Shown: piece by piece, positions 9,610-21,700 of the stretch
Position numbering within the stretch: position 1 is the first letter of the stretch
Layout: each line of letters starts with the position of its first letter
NCBI GenBank assembly: GCA_020064725.1
Contig: JAGTWJ010000019.1
Coordinates: 4,650,001 to 4,714,000 of the forward strand
DNA: 64,000 nucleotides
Reading direction: 5' to 3'
DNA from: Drechslerella dactyloides
Lineage: Eukaryota; Ascomycota; Orbiliomycetes; Orbiliales; Orbiliaceae
Notes under the pieces: model-generated
Databases searched by the model: none
The model's input: the letters and a program-made list of their open reading frames with translations, nothing else
What the model was told of the DNA's origin: nothing
Translations under genes and position numbers: made by a program

Positions 9610-12600
9610 ATGGAGTACCTCGAGGGATATTTACCGTCCCCACCTCCGAAGAAGTACAATTTGGCGTTGCCCCAGAATATCAGGCCTTTTTTCTACATTT
9701 TCATTCTGGATAAGGTTGCACATTTGCGCTTGACGAATTCCGCACCCGATAAGCCTATACAGTCGTACGAATTCAATGTAGGCAAATATAAGCCTCGGAG
9801 GAAAGAAATCCCCAAAATCCTCGGTTGGAAATTGCACGACGAAAGTGCGAAGGTTTGGAGCACTCTGGAACAGGATATCATTGGCAATGACCGGTTAAGA
9901 TTCGGATATCCGGCCGGAGACAATTGCTGGTTCAAAGACCTTGGGTATGATTGGCATAATGATATCAATTCAGAGGACCCAGTCTGGGCTGTACGGGGAT
10001 ATATGCTTGAACCCGAGAAACAGACAGAGCGCGGCTGGCCCTCACCCTACGTTGTAATTCTTTGCAGCGAAGAAGTCGTGTCGAAAAAAGCCTATAAGGA
10101 GGTTAAGAGAATCGTACACGAGGCAAACCCCAAGAACAACCATTACGGTCATTGGGGTGTGACACGTCTGCCGAAAATTGAAGTGCTAGAGTTAGGAGAT
10201 GAGGATGACGATAGTGACACTGAAATGGGTTGGCTCAGTGGTGTGAACAGCGGCGATGATGAGCTCGAGATAATCGAAGTCGAGATGTCTAGCGAAATTT
10301 ACCCTTTCATGGCCAACGGACCGCTTCCCTCATGGAATTCAATGCAACGGCACAGGTGTGGTATCAGGCTGGAAGTCAAGCTTGAGCCAAACTCTAGGAC
10401 CACAACATCCGGAACATTGGGCGGTATTGTCAGTGTCGATAATAAACTCTACGGTTTAACTGTTGGACATATTTTTCGGCCACGCGAGGACAACTATGAC
10501 GACGACGACGACGGCAACGATGGTAATGATTATGATAACGATGATGACGACGACGGTATCGATGGGAACGACAAGATCGACGAAGATATTGATCAAGACG
10601 ATAAGGAATACAACGAGTCCGATAGGGGTAAAACTGAGGCTGACGACGGCGATGTGGAAATAGAAAATTATGACGACAATATTAACGAAGTTGGCACAGG
10701 AATTAATGAGGAGGAGAGCGGCAATTCCAGCCAAGGCTTGAGAGCTGAAGGTCGACACTACAACATGAGTCTTGATTGGGCTCTAGTTGACCTTCCAGAC
10801 CTCGGGGAAGACGCTAGCACCTGGGATGATTTGAACCTTGTGCAGACGACAAGTGGTGACTTCCGTCCTATGCTTGTGATTGCAGAGGAACCTGCGTTTG
10901 GCAGGATGGTGGTGCTAGCAACTCCCAGTAGCACCTATGGTCTTCGCGGGTTTTTTATAGGATCCGAAGCAATCATTAAGATTCCAGCTTACAGTGTACC
11001 ATACGCAGTCTGGGTTCTCCGTATGGAATCTCCGTGGCTCATCCAAAAGGGAGACTGCGGATCCTGGGCTTTTGACGCGTTCACGGGTAGCCTTCTTGGG
11101 ATTTTAGTGGCAGGCTGTCCGGATTTGCTAGAAGCATATATTCTCCCGGCATTTCGAGTCTTCAGTGATATCGAAGAACAGCTCAGACTTCCTGTCCGTC
11201 TTCCAAACGGCTACTCGGTATCAGATAACGATCAATCCAAGATACAAGAAATCTTTTGCTCTCAAAAGACACTGATGCAGAAAAGTACTACCGCAGGTCC
11301 GTGGAACTGGAAGGACCTCGAAAGCGAAATAGACTTATGGGCCAGCGAATCCACCAAAATTGTGAAGGATTCCAAGAGCCAACAGCGGCTGAACTCAGAT
11401 TGGACCATACCGATCTTACTTCATGCCGCGCGACACGAATGGCTCTGGCATACTAACAGTCTGCCATCGGAAGTTAAGAAAGTATGTAACGAATGCAGAA
11501 TTATCTCGGTGGATCTTCCGAAGATCTCTTCCAAACAAGACCTACTCCTTAGGGCCGCTAAAGCTGCCGTCCGCCAACGACCAATCCACTGCTACGATTC
11601 TATGAATGCAATGTGGAGGAACCTTCCTTCGGCGTGGGATCTGAAGCAATCCTTCAGAGGCAAACCCTTCCAGCGCATGATTCAAGATACAAATCGGCAA
11701 CTAGAACAACGAGTTATCATGAATACTGTCTGGGACCATTTAATTCTGAATAAGAATAAATTACCGACCCGCAACAAACGCATTAGAGAACACAGCAATG
11801 AAGAAAAGTCTGCTGTGATTCAGAAGGCCTGGGGCTACCAGGATCTTGATGTTGCCGAGCGTCTGTCCGATCACTCTCCATGGGATAGATACACCTTTAC
11901 CGATGTTATCAAATTGTTGAAGGAAGATCTCGTAAACGAGGTCAGATTGGCACGGTTGGGATTTGCACGCGAATTTTGGGGCGTGGATGTCGGTAAGCGG
12001 CTCTTTCCTTCTGCGACAGCTTCAAAGCGATATTTATCACAAGATCTGACAAGTTGAATATCAGACATAAAGCAAGGTGTCGATTCCACTCTCTTATTTG
12101 GCGCTTTCGTAGTAAACGAAGAGAGAAGCCAGATCTTGATCATCGTGTCGCCTAATAGAGTTGGTTTCAAAAATGGTTATGACGCGGCCAAAGAATCCTG
12201 GACCAAATTTTTCTCCCCATTCTTCCCCGGGTACGAGGCATGGCGTGTAGCTTGCCTTCCGGAATTTCATCTTCCTCTCGCACTCTGGGAGGACGGCCAA
12301 GACGAGGAAGCCAACCTGGTGCGGTTATTTCGCGATCAACTGAACCTTACGGAGATCACTTGGAAGGAGAAAACAAAGCTTACCTGGGAACCAGATCTCT
12401 CCTCCTGCTCTGTACCGCATATTCGTGTAGACCTTTACGAAATCGTTCTCGCCGAGAAGGATTGGCAAACAAGTACTGTCAATAAAGCCAATCGGTCTGT
12501 TCTTGCAATGGATATCAAGAAAGTGGAGATTCTATTCCCCCAGCGATTTCGCAGAGTTCTTAAAGATCAATATCCATTCGCCTATCCGGATCCATCATCC

Positions 12601-12633
12601 TCCCATTTAGTGGAGGAATGGTTCTTATCGTAA
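9610..12633 (+). CDS. Large fungal protein with chymotrypsin-fold peptidase-like core (His/Asp/Cys)
   Basis: Model: join(9610..11992,12065..12633), 983 aa. The 72-nt intron has GTAAGC, a CTGAC branch and ATCAG. The central region carries the three marks of a trypsin-like fold: GLTVGHIF with His287, SLDWALVDLP with Asp389, and KGDCGSW with Cys483 in the place of the usual nucleophilic Ser of GDSG. Downstream, GSLLGILVAGCP and AYILPAFRVFSDIEEQL fit the C-terminal barrel. Between His and Asp is an about 80-residue Asp/Asn/Gly/Glu-rich insertion. Residues 1-240 and 500-983 match no family I recognise; the C-terminal half is helical and Trp-rich. No signal peptide or membrane helix, so probably cytosolic. 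It could be a Cys-nucleophile (3C-like geometry) protease or a degenerate scaffold. Divergent partner at 8934; a copy of the dispersed palindrome lies 106 bp past its stop. Confidence 0.75.
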
Positions 12634-13902
12634 CTGATTCTGGAAATCAACGATACTGCCCGGAAGCTTGAGTGTCCGGAAGGGATGCATGTGTACAACA
12701 TACTGCAATATTAATACGAAATATAAGCTCAGCGTCTTGTCTTGCAAGCCAGACGCCTTCCCTCAGCGTCGCTGATTTTCAGAAATGCAACACATATTTA
12801 TGTTGCAAATTCTCCAACCGGATCGAGACTTATTATTTATTACCTTTAGTCTCGAGGCCATTTACGTTCCAAGTCATCAATGCATCAATGGCAGAAAATA
12901 TCCAGACTATCGGACCTAGTAGTATAGTATAAGGAGCTAATATAATATGTCTACTGAATAAGGTAACTAGAAACACCCACTTTTAACACAATCCATCGTA
13001 TACAAAAACTGTATACACATGCGCACATATGCTATATATAAGCATTAACATCAACATCGACACACTGAAAAAGAAAACCAAAAAAGGCATTTTGTAAAAA
13101 AAAACCAATGCAATGCACGCTGCGCTAGCTGGTTACCATTCATTGTATACGCACGATATAACAAAAACGTAAAAACCAAACGTCACATAACGACAACCTC
13201 TGTACAACGTTTGTTCCCCTCCGAATAATAAATCGTCCCAATGACATAATGCAATGCGGCTGCATTCCCCCAATGTATTTATCTATCCGTCATGTGGTTT
13301 TCCGTCTGCCTGTCCGCACGTTAACGCTGGATATTGCGGGTCGGCAGGCGGGGAGGTAGGTTTCCCGTCTCGTCCTAGGCCTGCTTCCTTGCGAAGAGTA
13401 TCTGCGTCCGTTCCGCTCGTCTCTTTCCTTCCTAAGCTTTCCTTGTTTGTATGTACTTCGTAGTGAGGTCGAATTCGTCCGTACGTGGCCAATATATTCC
13501 CGTGAAACCGAAAAAATAAACAGAAATAATAACGGAAATAAATAAGAGATTTTAGGAAAAGAAAAGGGGAAAAAAATAGAAGATTTTGGAGTTACGCCTA
13601 ATATATTACGACAAAGAAAAAAGTGATAAAAAGGTGGAACATCAAAAAGCCAACGCTCAGCAAGGAGGACCAAAATGTACATTCAGATATCGGGAGTCTC
13701 GAGGCGGGGGCGCATTAGTAAGTAAAGGACGTGTATGAGATGGCCGTCGGATAGATATAATAGCCGAAAGCCATTGCAAGCGGTAGCGTTGCGTAGCGTA
13801 ACGAGAAAAGCCAGACCCCTCTCCAATAGCGAGATAGACCCAATTTACAAAAGGACGGAAGAAGGAAACATAAAAAAAAAGACATAAGCCAAGCGACCCC
13901 GA
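12634..13902. other. Convergent 3' interval with a repeat copy
   Basis: AT-rich 1.27 kb between the protease-like gene (+) and the UPF0658 gene (-). Contains palindrome copy b at 12739. The 13000-13900 part is A-rich on + and stop-rich; the part next to 13902 is the 3' UTR side of the minus gene. No gene seen. Confidence 0.5.
12739..12754 (-). repeat. Dispersed imperfect palindrome, copy b
   Basis: Reads GTCTTGCAAGCCAGAC on +, 106 bp after the stop of the protease-like gene. The next six bases, GCCTTC, are shared with the copy at 26269, giving a 22-bp match with one mismatch. Confidence 0.8.
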
Positions 13903-15219
13903 TCAGTCAATCTCCATCCGCGGCGGGGGCTGGATCTGGTTCGTCGCCGAGTTGAAGTCGGACATCTGGTGCTTGTCCTCCGCGTCCGTTGGCTTCCGCC
14001 GGTTCACGTGCTGCTTGAGTCCTTTGTCGTAGTTGAGCATGCATTTGATCGCGACGCCGATTGTGATGATGAGCAGGATGACGGTGATGACGGCAAAGAT
14101 GGTGAGCGAGCGCCGGGCAAGCTTGTAGAATTCAACCTTGTCGCCGTGGTACATGCGGACCAGCTTGAACAAGAAGTACGAGAGACCGCCAAAGTAGAGG
14201 ATCTGCAGAGTTGCACGTGTCAGTAAGCGATTACTTTTCTAAGCGTTTTATGGTGAAGATTGGACTTACGATGACGACGGCGGAGCCAAACTTGTTCTCG
14301 CGGCGGGTGAACCACGCGGCGGCGAACAGGATGAGGATCGTGACGGGGATGACGATGATGGTCAGGATGAACTCAATGTCGGTGGTTTCCAGCAGGATGA
14401 CCAGGAACTGGATGGTGAAGCCCAGGAAGAAGAAGAAATCAAACTTGAGCAGCGCGATGTAGATCTGGAAGATGAGATAGCGGCGCTTCATGCGCAGGTC
14501 GGCCGAAATGTGCTTGTAGATCGTCCAGGCGAACTCGTCGTGCAGGCGCCAGGCAACGAAGCTCATGAAGGCCGTGATGACGCCGATGACGACGGGTATC
14601 GCGATGAGGAACGGGCGCACTTTCCTCCACAGCTTTTTCGGGTCGTAGTTGGCCGGGTTCTCCGGGGTGTTGTTGCCGGAGGCCATGTCGATCGCTTCTT
14701 GGATCTGGTCGATCTGGATGGCCGAGTAGAGCAGCATGAGGGCGTTGAAAATGCAGAGTCCGAAGACCTGAATCGTGTTTTTGAGTCGCAGGGCATCGTA
14801 GACCAGCACGAATTCAAACACCCAGGCGAAGATGAACAATGTGAGGTATCTAAAGAGTGCGGTGTAAGCAGGTGTGCGGGCAGGTTCAAACCGGGTTTTG
14901 GGGGGTTTCGGTCGCGTACGTTGTGATTGGTTTCCTGTTGTCGGCAGGTTTGCCATCTGCAGCCATTACGCCGCTTGGTATGGTGTTTTGGAAGGTGCCA
15001 AAGATAAAACTGGTTGTGCGGTTCGGCTGGTTAGCGTGCGTACGCCTCTCGGGAAGCTCAGGTAAGGAGAGCTTGTGATTCTGTCGCCGTCCCCTCACAC
15101 ACACACTCTCACCGTCCGTTCTCAGGGCTCACTCACCATTCGAATGTTAAAACTATGGCAGCTTCTATCAGGACCAGGGCCATAAAGGCCCTGGTCCATG
15201 CTGTTGTCGGCCAGTACAT
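13903..15219 (-). CDS. UPF0658-family multi-pass Golgi membrane protein
   Basis: Model: complement(join(13903..14202,14270..14849,14920..15009,15137..15219)), 350 aa. All junctions are GT-AG and in phase. About seven hydrophobic helices are visible, including RAFMALVLIEAAIVLTFE, LFIFAWVFEFVLVYDAL, FLIAIPVVIGVITAFMSFVA, FFLGFTIQFLVILL, FILTIIVIPVTILILFAAAW and ITVILLIITIGVAIKCML. A positively charged loop follows most helices, and the acidic tail ends QPPPRMEID. The order of helices, with an EFVLVYDALRLKNTIQ segment after the second helix, fits the fungal UPF0658 family, located to the Golgi in fission yeast; no biochemical activity is known to me. The ATG at 15219 is the only one at the 5' end, but the frame stays open without a further ATG to about 15405, so a spliced leader exon with upstream residues is possible. 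Confidence 0.8.
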
Positions 15220-15971
15220 CAACCCGGGCCGTCTGAGGTCGGTGCCGGTATGCCGTAGATAGCCTGCGTCCCCCAGCAGAGGGTTCGAGTCGCGTTTCTG
15301 GTGGCCCTTTAGGAACTGAATGGTGGGCAACTGGGAGAGGCGAACCGTCCTAGAAAGGGTTTTGGGGGGAGGGATAGAAGGGAGGGAGGGAGAGAAGGAA
15401 GCGGGAAAGGCTTAAAAGCGAGAGTCAGGTCGGGGCTTGGAGCGAGCGAATCCCGGATGAAGCGGTGAAAGGGGAAGCGGATGTGTTGGGCGAGACGTCG
15501 GCGAGACCAGCCCGGGTGAACTCGACTTTTGGCGGAACGACGCGACCGGTCGGATAAGATGCAGATGCAGACAGTCGGCGAGACGAGGACGAGGGGACGC
15601 TGGCGATGTCGATGCGATGGAACGAGTCGTCAGCTGCGGTTCGTGATTTCGGAGTCGCTGTTTTTTCTGTGCGATTGAGGCGTGTGGGCGGGTATGTTAT
15701 AAATTAGCAGTTGGCATGTGCCAGGCTTTCGCGAAAGGGCAAGCAGGCAGCGGGTCCGTCAGACGTCGCAAAACTCTTCCCTGCCGAAAGTAAAAAATTA
15801 AAAAAGCAGGCACCGATTGAAGCCCCTCGCTTGAGTGAATATTATCGTCGCTCGGCCTCGAAAAGCTTTTCCGGCGTGGTGGATCGATTGCGTAGATGGT
15901 GGGTGTATGTAACGCTCAGCCGGGGCAGCTGGTACGGAGACGCCGGCGAACACGAGGGAGGACGGACGGTC

Positions 15972-16010
15972 AGAACGGTAGAACGGTAGAACGGTAGAAC
16001 GGTAGAACGG
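15972..16010 (+). repeat. Tandem repeat, unit AGAACGGT, 4.9 copies
   Basis: Four perfect 8-bp units and a seven-base fifth one, directly readable. It sits about 750 bp upstream of the UPF0658 start codon. Confidence 0.95.
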
Positions 16011-16391
16011 AGGAAGAATGCGCAGAAGGTCGTCGACTAGCCCAGCCTCCGAATATGGGTTCTCTCCTTCGATCGATCTTGATAAGTAGCAGCTGACGGG
16101 GTTCTATTGTTCTCGTGGTTCGGAAGGATGCGCTCCAAAGAGGGCGTGTCCGGGTGTAGGTGAAGGGGGATGCGAGCGACTGAAAGCGCTCCCGAGGCCA
16201 AGGTGATGCAGCAGCCGGCTGGGTTCGAAGGGTGTGCAGCAGACCAGACAAATGCAAGTGCAGCTGCAGACGCAAGCCCAGGTGAAGTGCAGGAGTGGGG
16301 AACAGGCAAAACGAGCTATTCTGGGGCTAAGGCTGATCGATGGCGTCCGTTTGGAACTCGTTCGAAGGTCGTGATGGATCTCGTCGGTGGT

Positions 16392-16416
16392 GATGATGAT
16401 GATGATGATGATGATG
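16392..16416 (+). repeat. GAT trinucleotide microsatellite
   Basis: Eight GAT units plus one base, non-coding as far as can be judged. Confidence 0.95.
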
Positions 16417-19400
16417 GTGATAATGTCAGCCCCTTTCGAGAATATATAGCGGGAGCGACTGGCGGTGCTTAGAAATGGAGGGAGAGTACGAAGTAAGAAA
16501 ATATTCCAATGCGGTCGTCTATCCGATAAAATATGCTTGCCCGTCGTCAGATTCAAAAGAGCACTAGCCAGCAGAAGAACAATGAAAGAAAAAGAATATA
16601 AAGATAGAAATAAGTAGTAGTATTACTACAGCTAAACGACAGACGGTAATAAAAAAGATCGCAGCTGAAAGGCAAAAGCGGGAAAACCGTTCAGCCGGCG
16701 AGAATAAAAAGGGAGCAGCCTTCCTCCTCTCCTCCTCCACATCACCTCAAACACCACCAGCATCCCGAGACCACATCCACATCCATCCATCCATCTCTCA
16801 ATTCTTCTTTCGTGCACTCCTTTCGCCGTGCGGGAGAAGATATTTTCTTCTTCCGTTCGCCTTGCAACAAAACCGGTACGGTAACTCGAACTCGAGAACA
16901 TGCAATTGCAATTGCAATTGCCGTCCCCATGCCATGTGCCCTGCCCTGCACATACTGCCCGACTTGCTCAACCCGGCCTGGCCTGCCCGGCTGCCCGTCC
17001 GTGTTCACGGCCCAGCTCCAAAGGGAAACCCACGCCCGAATGTAAGACAGCCCGCTCAATTTTACTTTTACGTTACAGCTGGGGCTGCCGCTTGGCTGGG
17101 AAGCAGGCAGGTGCGAACGCCCGGCGCTGCTTAGCGAGGGCCGACAAGCCTGCAGCCTGCGGATCGGAATCCCCTCTTTCTCTTCCCTTTTCAATTCAAT
17201 CGACGACCGTTGCATCTGCATCTCATGTCCTCTTCATGCGTGTTCACACCGTCGGCGGGGGAGTTGAGCCGTCAAGTAAGTATACTATATATATAACATC
17301 GGCCGTTGAGTCCTGGTCTTGTTTTGTCTCGCCGCGAGTGGATGAACCGACGGACAAACGAACTAACGGACGAATGAACAAACGCGGAGGTGGGAGGCTC
17401 TTCGATCAAAGGTTCCTGCTCCCCGCGTCGGAGGCGGCGACAAGAAACAGCCAAGCACTATATCGTCGATACCTATTGCATGTGCGTGTGCTTAATATAT
17501 CTTACACGCTTGAGCGAGAAACCACGGCCCTGCGTGTGGGAGGCACAGCGCGTGGGGTGCTCTTGAGCTAACGTTAACCTGCTCTCCCTTCGTCGACCCT
17601 CTCTTGCCATCGATGGCTCAACTTGATTTGCTCGAGCATGCAAGCGATCTATTCTGTGCATCGACACTAGCTGCTTGAGTATGCAGATTTCCACGGGATT
17701 CGATTCTCGCAGCCGCACAGAAAACAGACTTATGCACCTTTGGATATATTTGACATCCCATCGACAAACCTGCAGACACACCTGCTCGTGGCTTGGAATT
17801 TTCCGCCCGCACCGACTACGGCTGGGCTGGCTGGCCACTCACTGTACTTGGGGAGATGCACTGTTCGCATCTGATCCTGGGTTCCAGCCGAGCTTTTCCT
17901 CAGCTGGCCGCTCGCTCTATCGATAGCTGAACGTGAGGCTTGCATATACATATTATGCTAGCTGGAGTGCAGGCCTGCAGTGAGGTCATGCACCAATACC
18001 TGCATTACTACTGCTAACTAGAAGCAAGTTAGCAGCGCTCGATTGTGTGAGATTATATCACGTTACCCAGCGGAACACACGCACGTTTCTATGACATGCC
18101 ACTATGATATGGGCTGTCTATTACAAACAATGGAATGCAGGCAGGCAGGCAAGACCCAGCTGGATGCGGTGAGGGGTGAGTTGGTGATCCTGTCGGTAAG
18201 TCTCACCAGCCCGCTCGCCTGGCGGATTTGCCTCGTCGGTGTATGATATGATATGATGTAGGTGGCCGTAGTAAGCAGAGACAGCCTCAGTTATATTAGC
18301 GGGGAGGTCTGGGCCACCTTACTCACACACCACCTATGACTGACTGATGGAATGATCCGATTCGATGCCATGATATCATATCGTTTGCCTGATACACGCA
18401 GACACACAGAGTGTTGATTGACAGCTACACCGTTCGAATCTTACAACGTAGCTCTCGAGTTTCCCTGTGCACACGCACACCGCCGGACCAAGGCGGCGGA
18501 TCCGAACGGTGGGGTGGTAGGACGGACATGTACACGCATGAGAAACCTGTCGGATACACAGAGCGTTGAGCAGCGAGCGCCAAAGCCACGCTTGTTGAGT
18601 CTTAGCTGCCCATCTTCGTCCCTGCGCCGCGGCGAGTGAGGCAATGCACGCCCTCGATGACGGACATCCGCCTCGCCAACCAGCCGATCATAGCCTACAA
18701 AATACAGAAGAGCGCAGGGTATTTTACATACTTCCTAGTCTCTGGGTCTTTTATCCCATCCCATCCTTACGTACCCTGGGAGAACGTTGCGAGAATTTCG
18801 AATTTTTGAAAAGGGTTCGAACGGTGCGGCCGTTACCGTAGAGTGTCTGCCCCGGACGGACGCAGTTCCCGCTTGAGGAAGCCCGGGGCTGGCCTCACGA
18901 CGGTTTCACGTTTGTCGAAGGGAAGGCGGGCCAACTGCGCGTCGTAACCAGTAACCTCCCACTCAACACCCGTCCTCGGCAAGTCCCATGCACGTATGCA
19001 ACAGCCCCGCGAGAATTGCCTGTACTCCGTAGGAGGGAGAAAAAAAGTGCGTGGCGCCTCTCCTGTCAGCCTTATGGGCGTGCGTGCGTTCGTACGGGTG
19101 ATTGTGGTGGTTACTGTCGTCAATGGCCCCGTTACGACGCTGGTCTGCGACCCTGACGCCCGCTTCTTCTTGGCGGGGTAACCTGCCGCATGCGCACGCC
19201 AATTATATCGCACGGAAGCCGTTGGGCGCCGCTTTCGACACGCTGGACCGGCGGGACGGGGTTTCGAGTTTTGCAAGCTTGGCTGGATCGATCTGGTCTC
19301 CGTGGATTGCATCCCTATCACTGGCATGGCGTGGCATGGCATCGGTGACCCCCTATCTGCACTTGGTGTCTCCACGGTTTTGGATTTTCTGCGTCTTGCG

Positions 19401-20106
19401 TGCTTTTGTTTTTGTTTGTTTACACGGGGCGATACAATGCAGGGTCGTCTGGACCGGTGTCGAAACGAGGGCGTGCGTAGGCTGGCTGCAGGCCTGACGG
19501 ATAGGATTTCGGTTGTGCATGTTGTTCCTTATGTGTGTAGGATGCGTATGGCTGTCTCGTAACACCGGAATCTCCACCGTTAGGCTGAATGGGACGATTC
19601 GACTGTCTGCCTCCGAACAGGCAGGTATGGTGCCTGTTAGTCTTGGGACGCTACGGTGTCTGTCTGGATGGGATGGGATGGATGGCAGGGTGGAGAGACC
19701 CGTCGCCGTGGCTGTGGTGCTCGATCGGAGTGCTTGTGTCGTCTACAGCCGGATGATGCCGTCGATTTGGAATCTACGTGCCGCCGTGCATGCATGCGTG
19801 CGTGCTCGTCGACACCATGGACGTGCTATAGCGCCTGGCTTCGAGGCTAATGGACGTGTTCGTAATATATCTCGTACTTTGTTCTGCTTGATAAGTAGCG
19901 GTCATAGCTGCTCATGCGGGTGATATCATATGTGATAGAGAACGCTAGCTGGATGTCCGAGTCGATATGATCGCGGAGTGGGATGTGGCTAATGCAAGGC
20001 GGCGTGGCTGTGGCGGCTGTGGCGTGCGTCAGATCTCACACCCGCCCGGCCTTCACGCTAACGATCTCAAGAACCATCCACGCGATGTGATGTCCGCCCC
20101 GCCACG

Positions 20107-21568
20107 ATGAGCATCAAGTGCATCTTCTACTCCTACTTTGACGCCGAGAAAGGTACGCACACCAGCCCAGCCCTCGACTCTTTCTAGATAGCTAATTGTC
20201 TTGTTTGCGCGACATCAGGCCCCCGCGTCCTCTACCAGGTGCCCGAGAACTCGGTGACCGCGTCGCCGCTGGACTGCCACTCCCCGCAGCCGCCGCAGCA
20301 GGCCCCGCTCGTCAACTTTGACGAGATATCAGACTACATCATCCCCAAGCAGCAGCTGTGCGACCGCCTTATCACGTTTGTGCGCAACCGGCACCGTTTG
20401 CTCGGGTTCCCCGTCTGTCTTGAGGATGACAAGTACGATCGCAATGAGTTCATCTTCAATTTCGTCATCGTCCTCGACGAGGCCGAGGAGTTCAGCGCGT
20501 ATAAGCCCGTTGTGAAGAAGCTCGCACGCCTGTTCAAGGCGCTGGAGGAGCAGACGGGGTTTCTGTGGAACGAGGTTACGCGGAGCTCGGTGTATACGCT
20601 TATCGAGCAGGTTATGGAGGACCTCAACAGCTTTTGCGAGTGCATGATCCCGATTAGTGCGTCCCTTCACCACCCTCGCTCTTCTACGGCCGTCGAATAG
20701 AATATTGGTATTGACTCAATGTGTATCAGATGAGAGCAATACGATCAACCTCAAGCTGTTCCCGGTGATCCCGCCCCCACCCGCCGTCAAGGCGTACCAC
20801 GTCCCAATCTCGACCGTCCGCTTCGAATCCATCATGGACAGCAACTGGGACCTGACAATGCAGCGGATAATCCCCTTCATCGACGGCGTCAACTCCGTCC
20901 GCCGCATCGCCGAGCTCGCCGACGCAGACTACACGCTGACGAAGAAGTGCGTCGCCGAACTCCTCTACTACGGCTGCATCATCATCGTCGACGTCTTCCG
21001 CTTCGCGAACACGTACGCGGTCAACGGCGAGCTCAACACGTTTGTGAACGACGTCAGCGGCGGCCTGCATGAGGAGTGTCAGGCGTACGTTAGCAGCACG
21101 GGCACGCTGCTCGAGTTCCCCGCGATACTCGAGCTGTACGCTAGTCTCCGGCAGGGATTGACGGTAGCGGAATGGAGTCTTGAGAATCGGGATAAGCTTG
21201 TCGATGTGGATATCCGCCGGTTCATACAGTTTGGGATCATTAAGGGATTTTTGTACCGCGTGCACAAGTATCCCGTTAGGATCGATGATGGGACCGGTGC
21301 GGTTGCGGTTGCGGGACCCGTGGCGGCGGGCGGGAGCTCCGTTGATTTGGTCGGGCTGGCGGCCGCGGAGGCGAGCGTTACGACGGGGAAGATGGGCAAG
21401 TCGGTGGCGGCGGGGAGCGCGGTGCTGTCGCCCGATCGGAGTCTGCCGTTGCTGCGGTATCTGGACGGGGCGCACCATCTGGATGCCATTTGCACGGATC
21501 TACAGCAGAGTGAGAAGGAGGTGCTGAGGAACCTGTCCGCCTATCCGATCGAGATTATCGATCGGTGA
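20107..21568 (+). CDS. npr2: NPR2/NPRL2, SEACIT (GATOR1) subunit, TORC1 inhibitor
   Basis: Model: join(20107..20152,20219..20656,20730..21568), 440 aa. The protein opens MSIKCIFYSYFDAEKGPRV, the typical longin-type N terminus of the family. It continues with FDEISDYIIPKQQLCDRLIT, FNFVIVLDEAEEFSAY, PVVKKLARLFKALEEQTGFL, a DLTMQRIIPFIDGVNSVRRIAELA block and CVAELLYYGCIIIVDVF. A C-terminal winged-helix-like part ends LDAICTDLQQSEKEVL. In the family, Npr2 with Npr3 and Iml1/Depdc5 forms the GTPase-activating complex for the Rag GTPase Gtr1 at the vacuole and shuts down TORC1 on nitrogen or amino-acid shortage. Residues about 350-395 are a Gly/Ala/Val-rich insertion absent from short homologues. 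Start chosen as the first ATG of a 46-nt first exon. Confidence 0.95.
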
Positions 21569-21700
21569 GGAATTTTTTTCATTTCATTCTGCGGGGTACA
21601 ACTATCAAAGCTATGGGAGGCCGGCTGCATATGACGGGAAAGAAAATACAAAACAAGGCTCAAGGAAAATGCGCCCAAGTACAGATTCGATATCTATCGC

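Larger units (their letters stand above)
15220..20106. other. Long gene-free interval (4.9 kb) between UPF0658 and NPR2 genes
   Basis: Divergent 5' regions of two conserved genes separated by an unusually long non-coding stretch. The UPF0658-side 800 bp is GC-rich and purine-biased. It holds a five-fold AGAACGGT tandem (15972-16010), a GAT run (16392-16416), CATC repeats near 16790 and a TGCAAT self-complementary run (16901-16921). Open frames of up to 223 codons exist but have biased, repetitive composition and no family resemblance. It may hold long 5' UTRs or non-coding RNAs; nothing in the sequence proves either. Confidence 0.5.

Noticed and set aside
10456..10758. 100-codon minus frame rich in Val and Ile
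   Set aside because: Antisense of the Asp/Asn repeat of the protease-like gene (GAC/GAT reads as GTC/ATC).
16900..17571. 223-codon + open frame
   Set aside because: Composition is dominated by simple repeats and biased GC; no recognisable domain, and it lies in the non-coding interval upstream of NPR2.
20326..21495. Long minus frames opposite NPR2 (138 and 250 codons)
   Set aside because: Shadow frames of a GC-rich conserved gene on the other strand.
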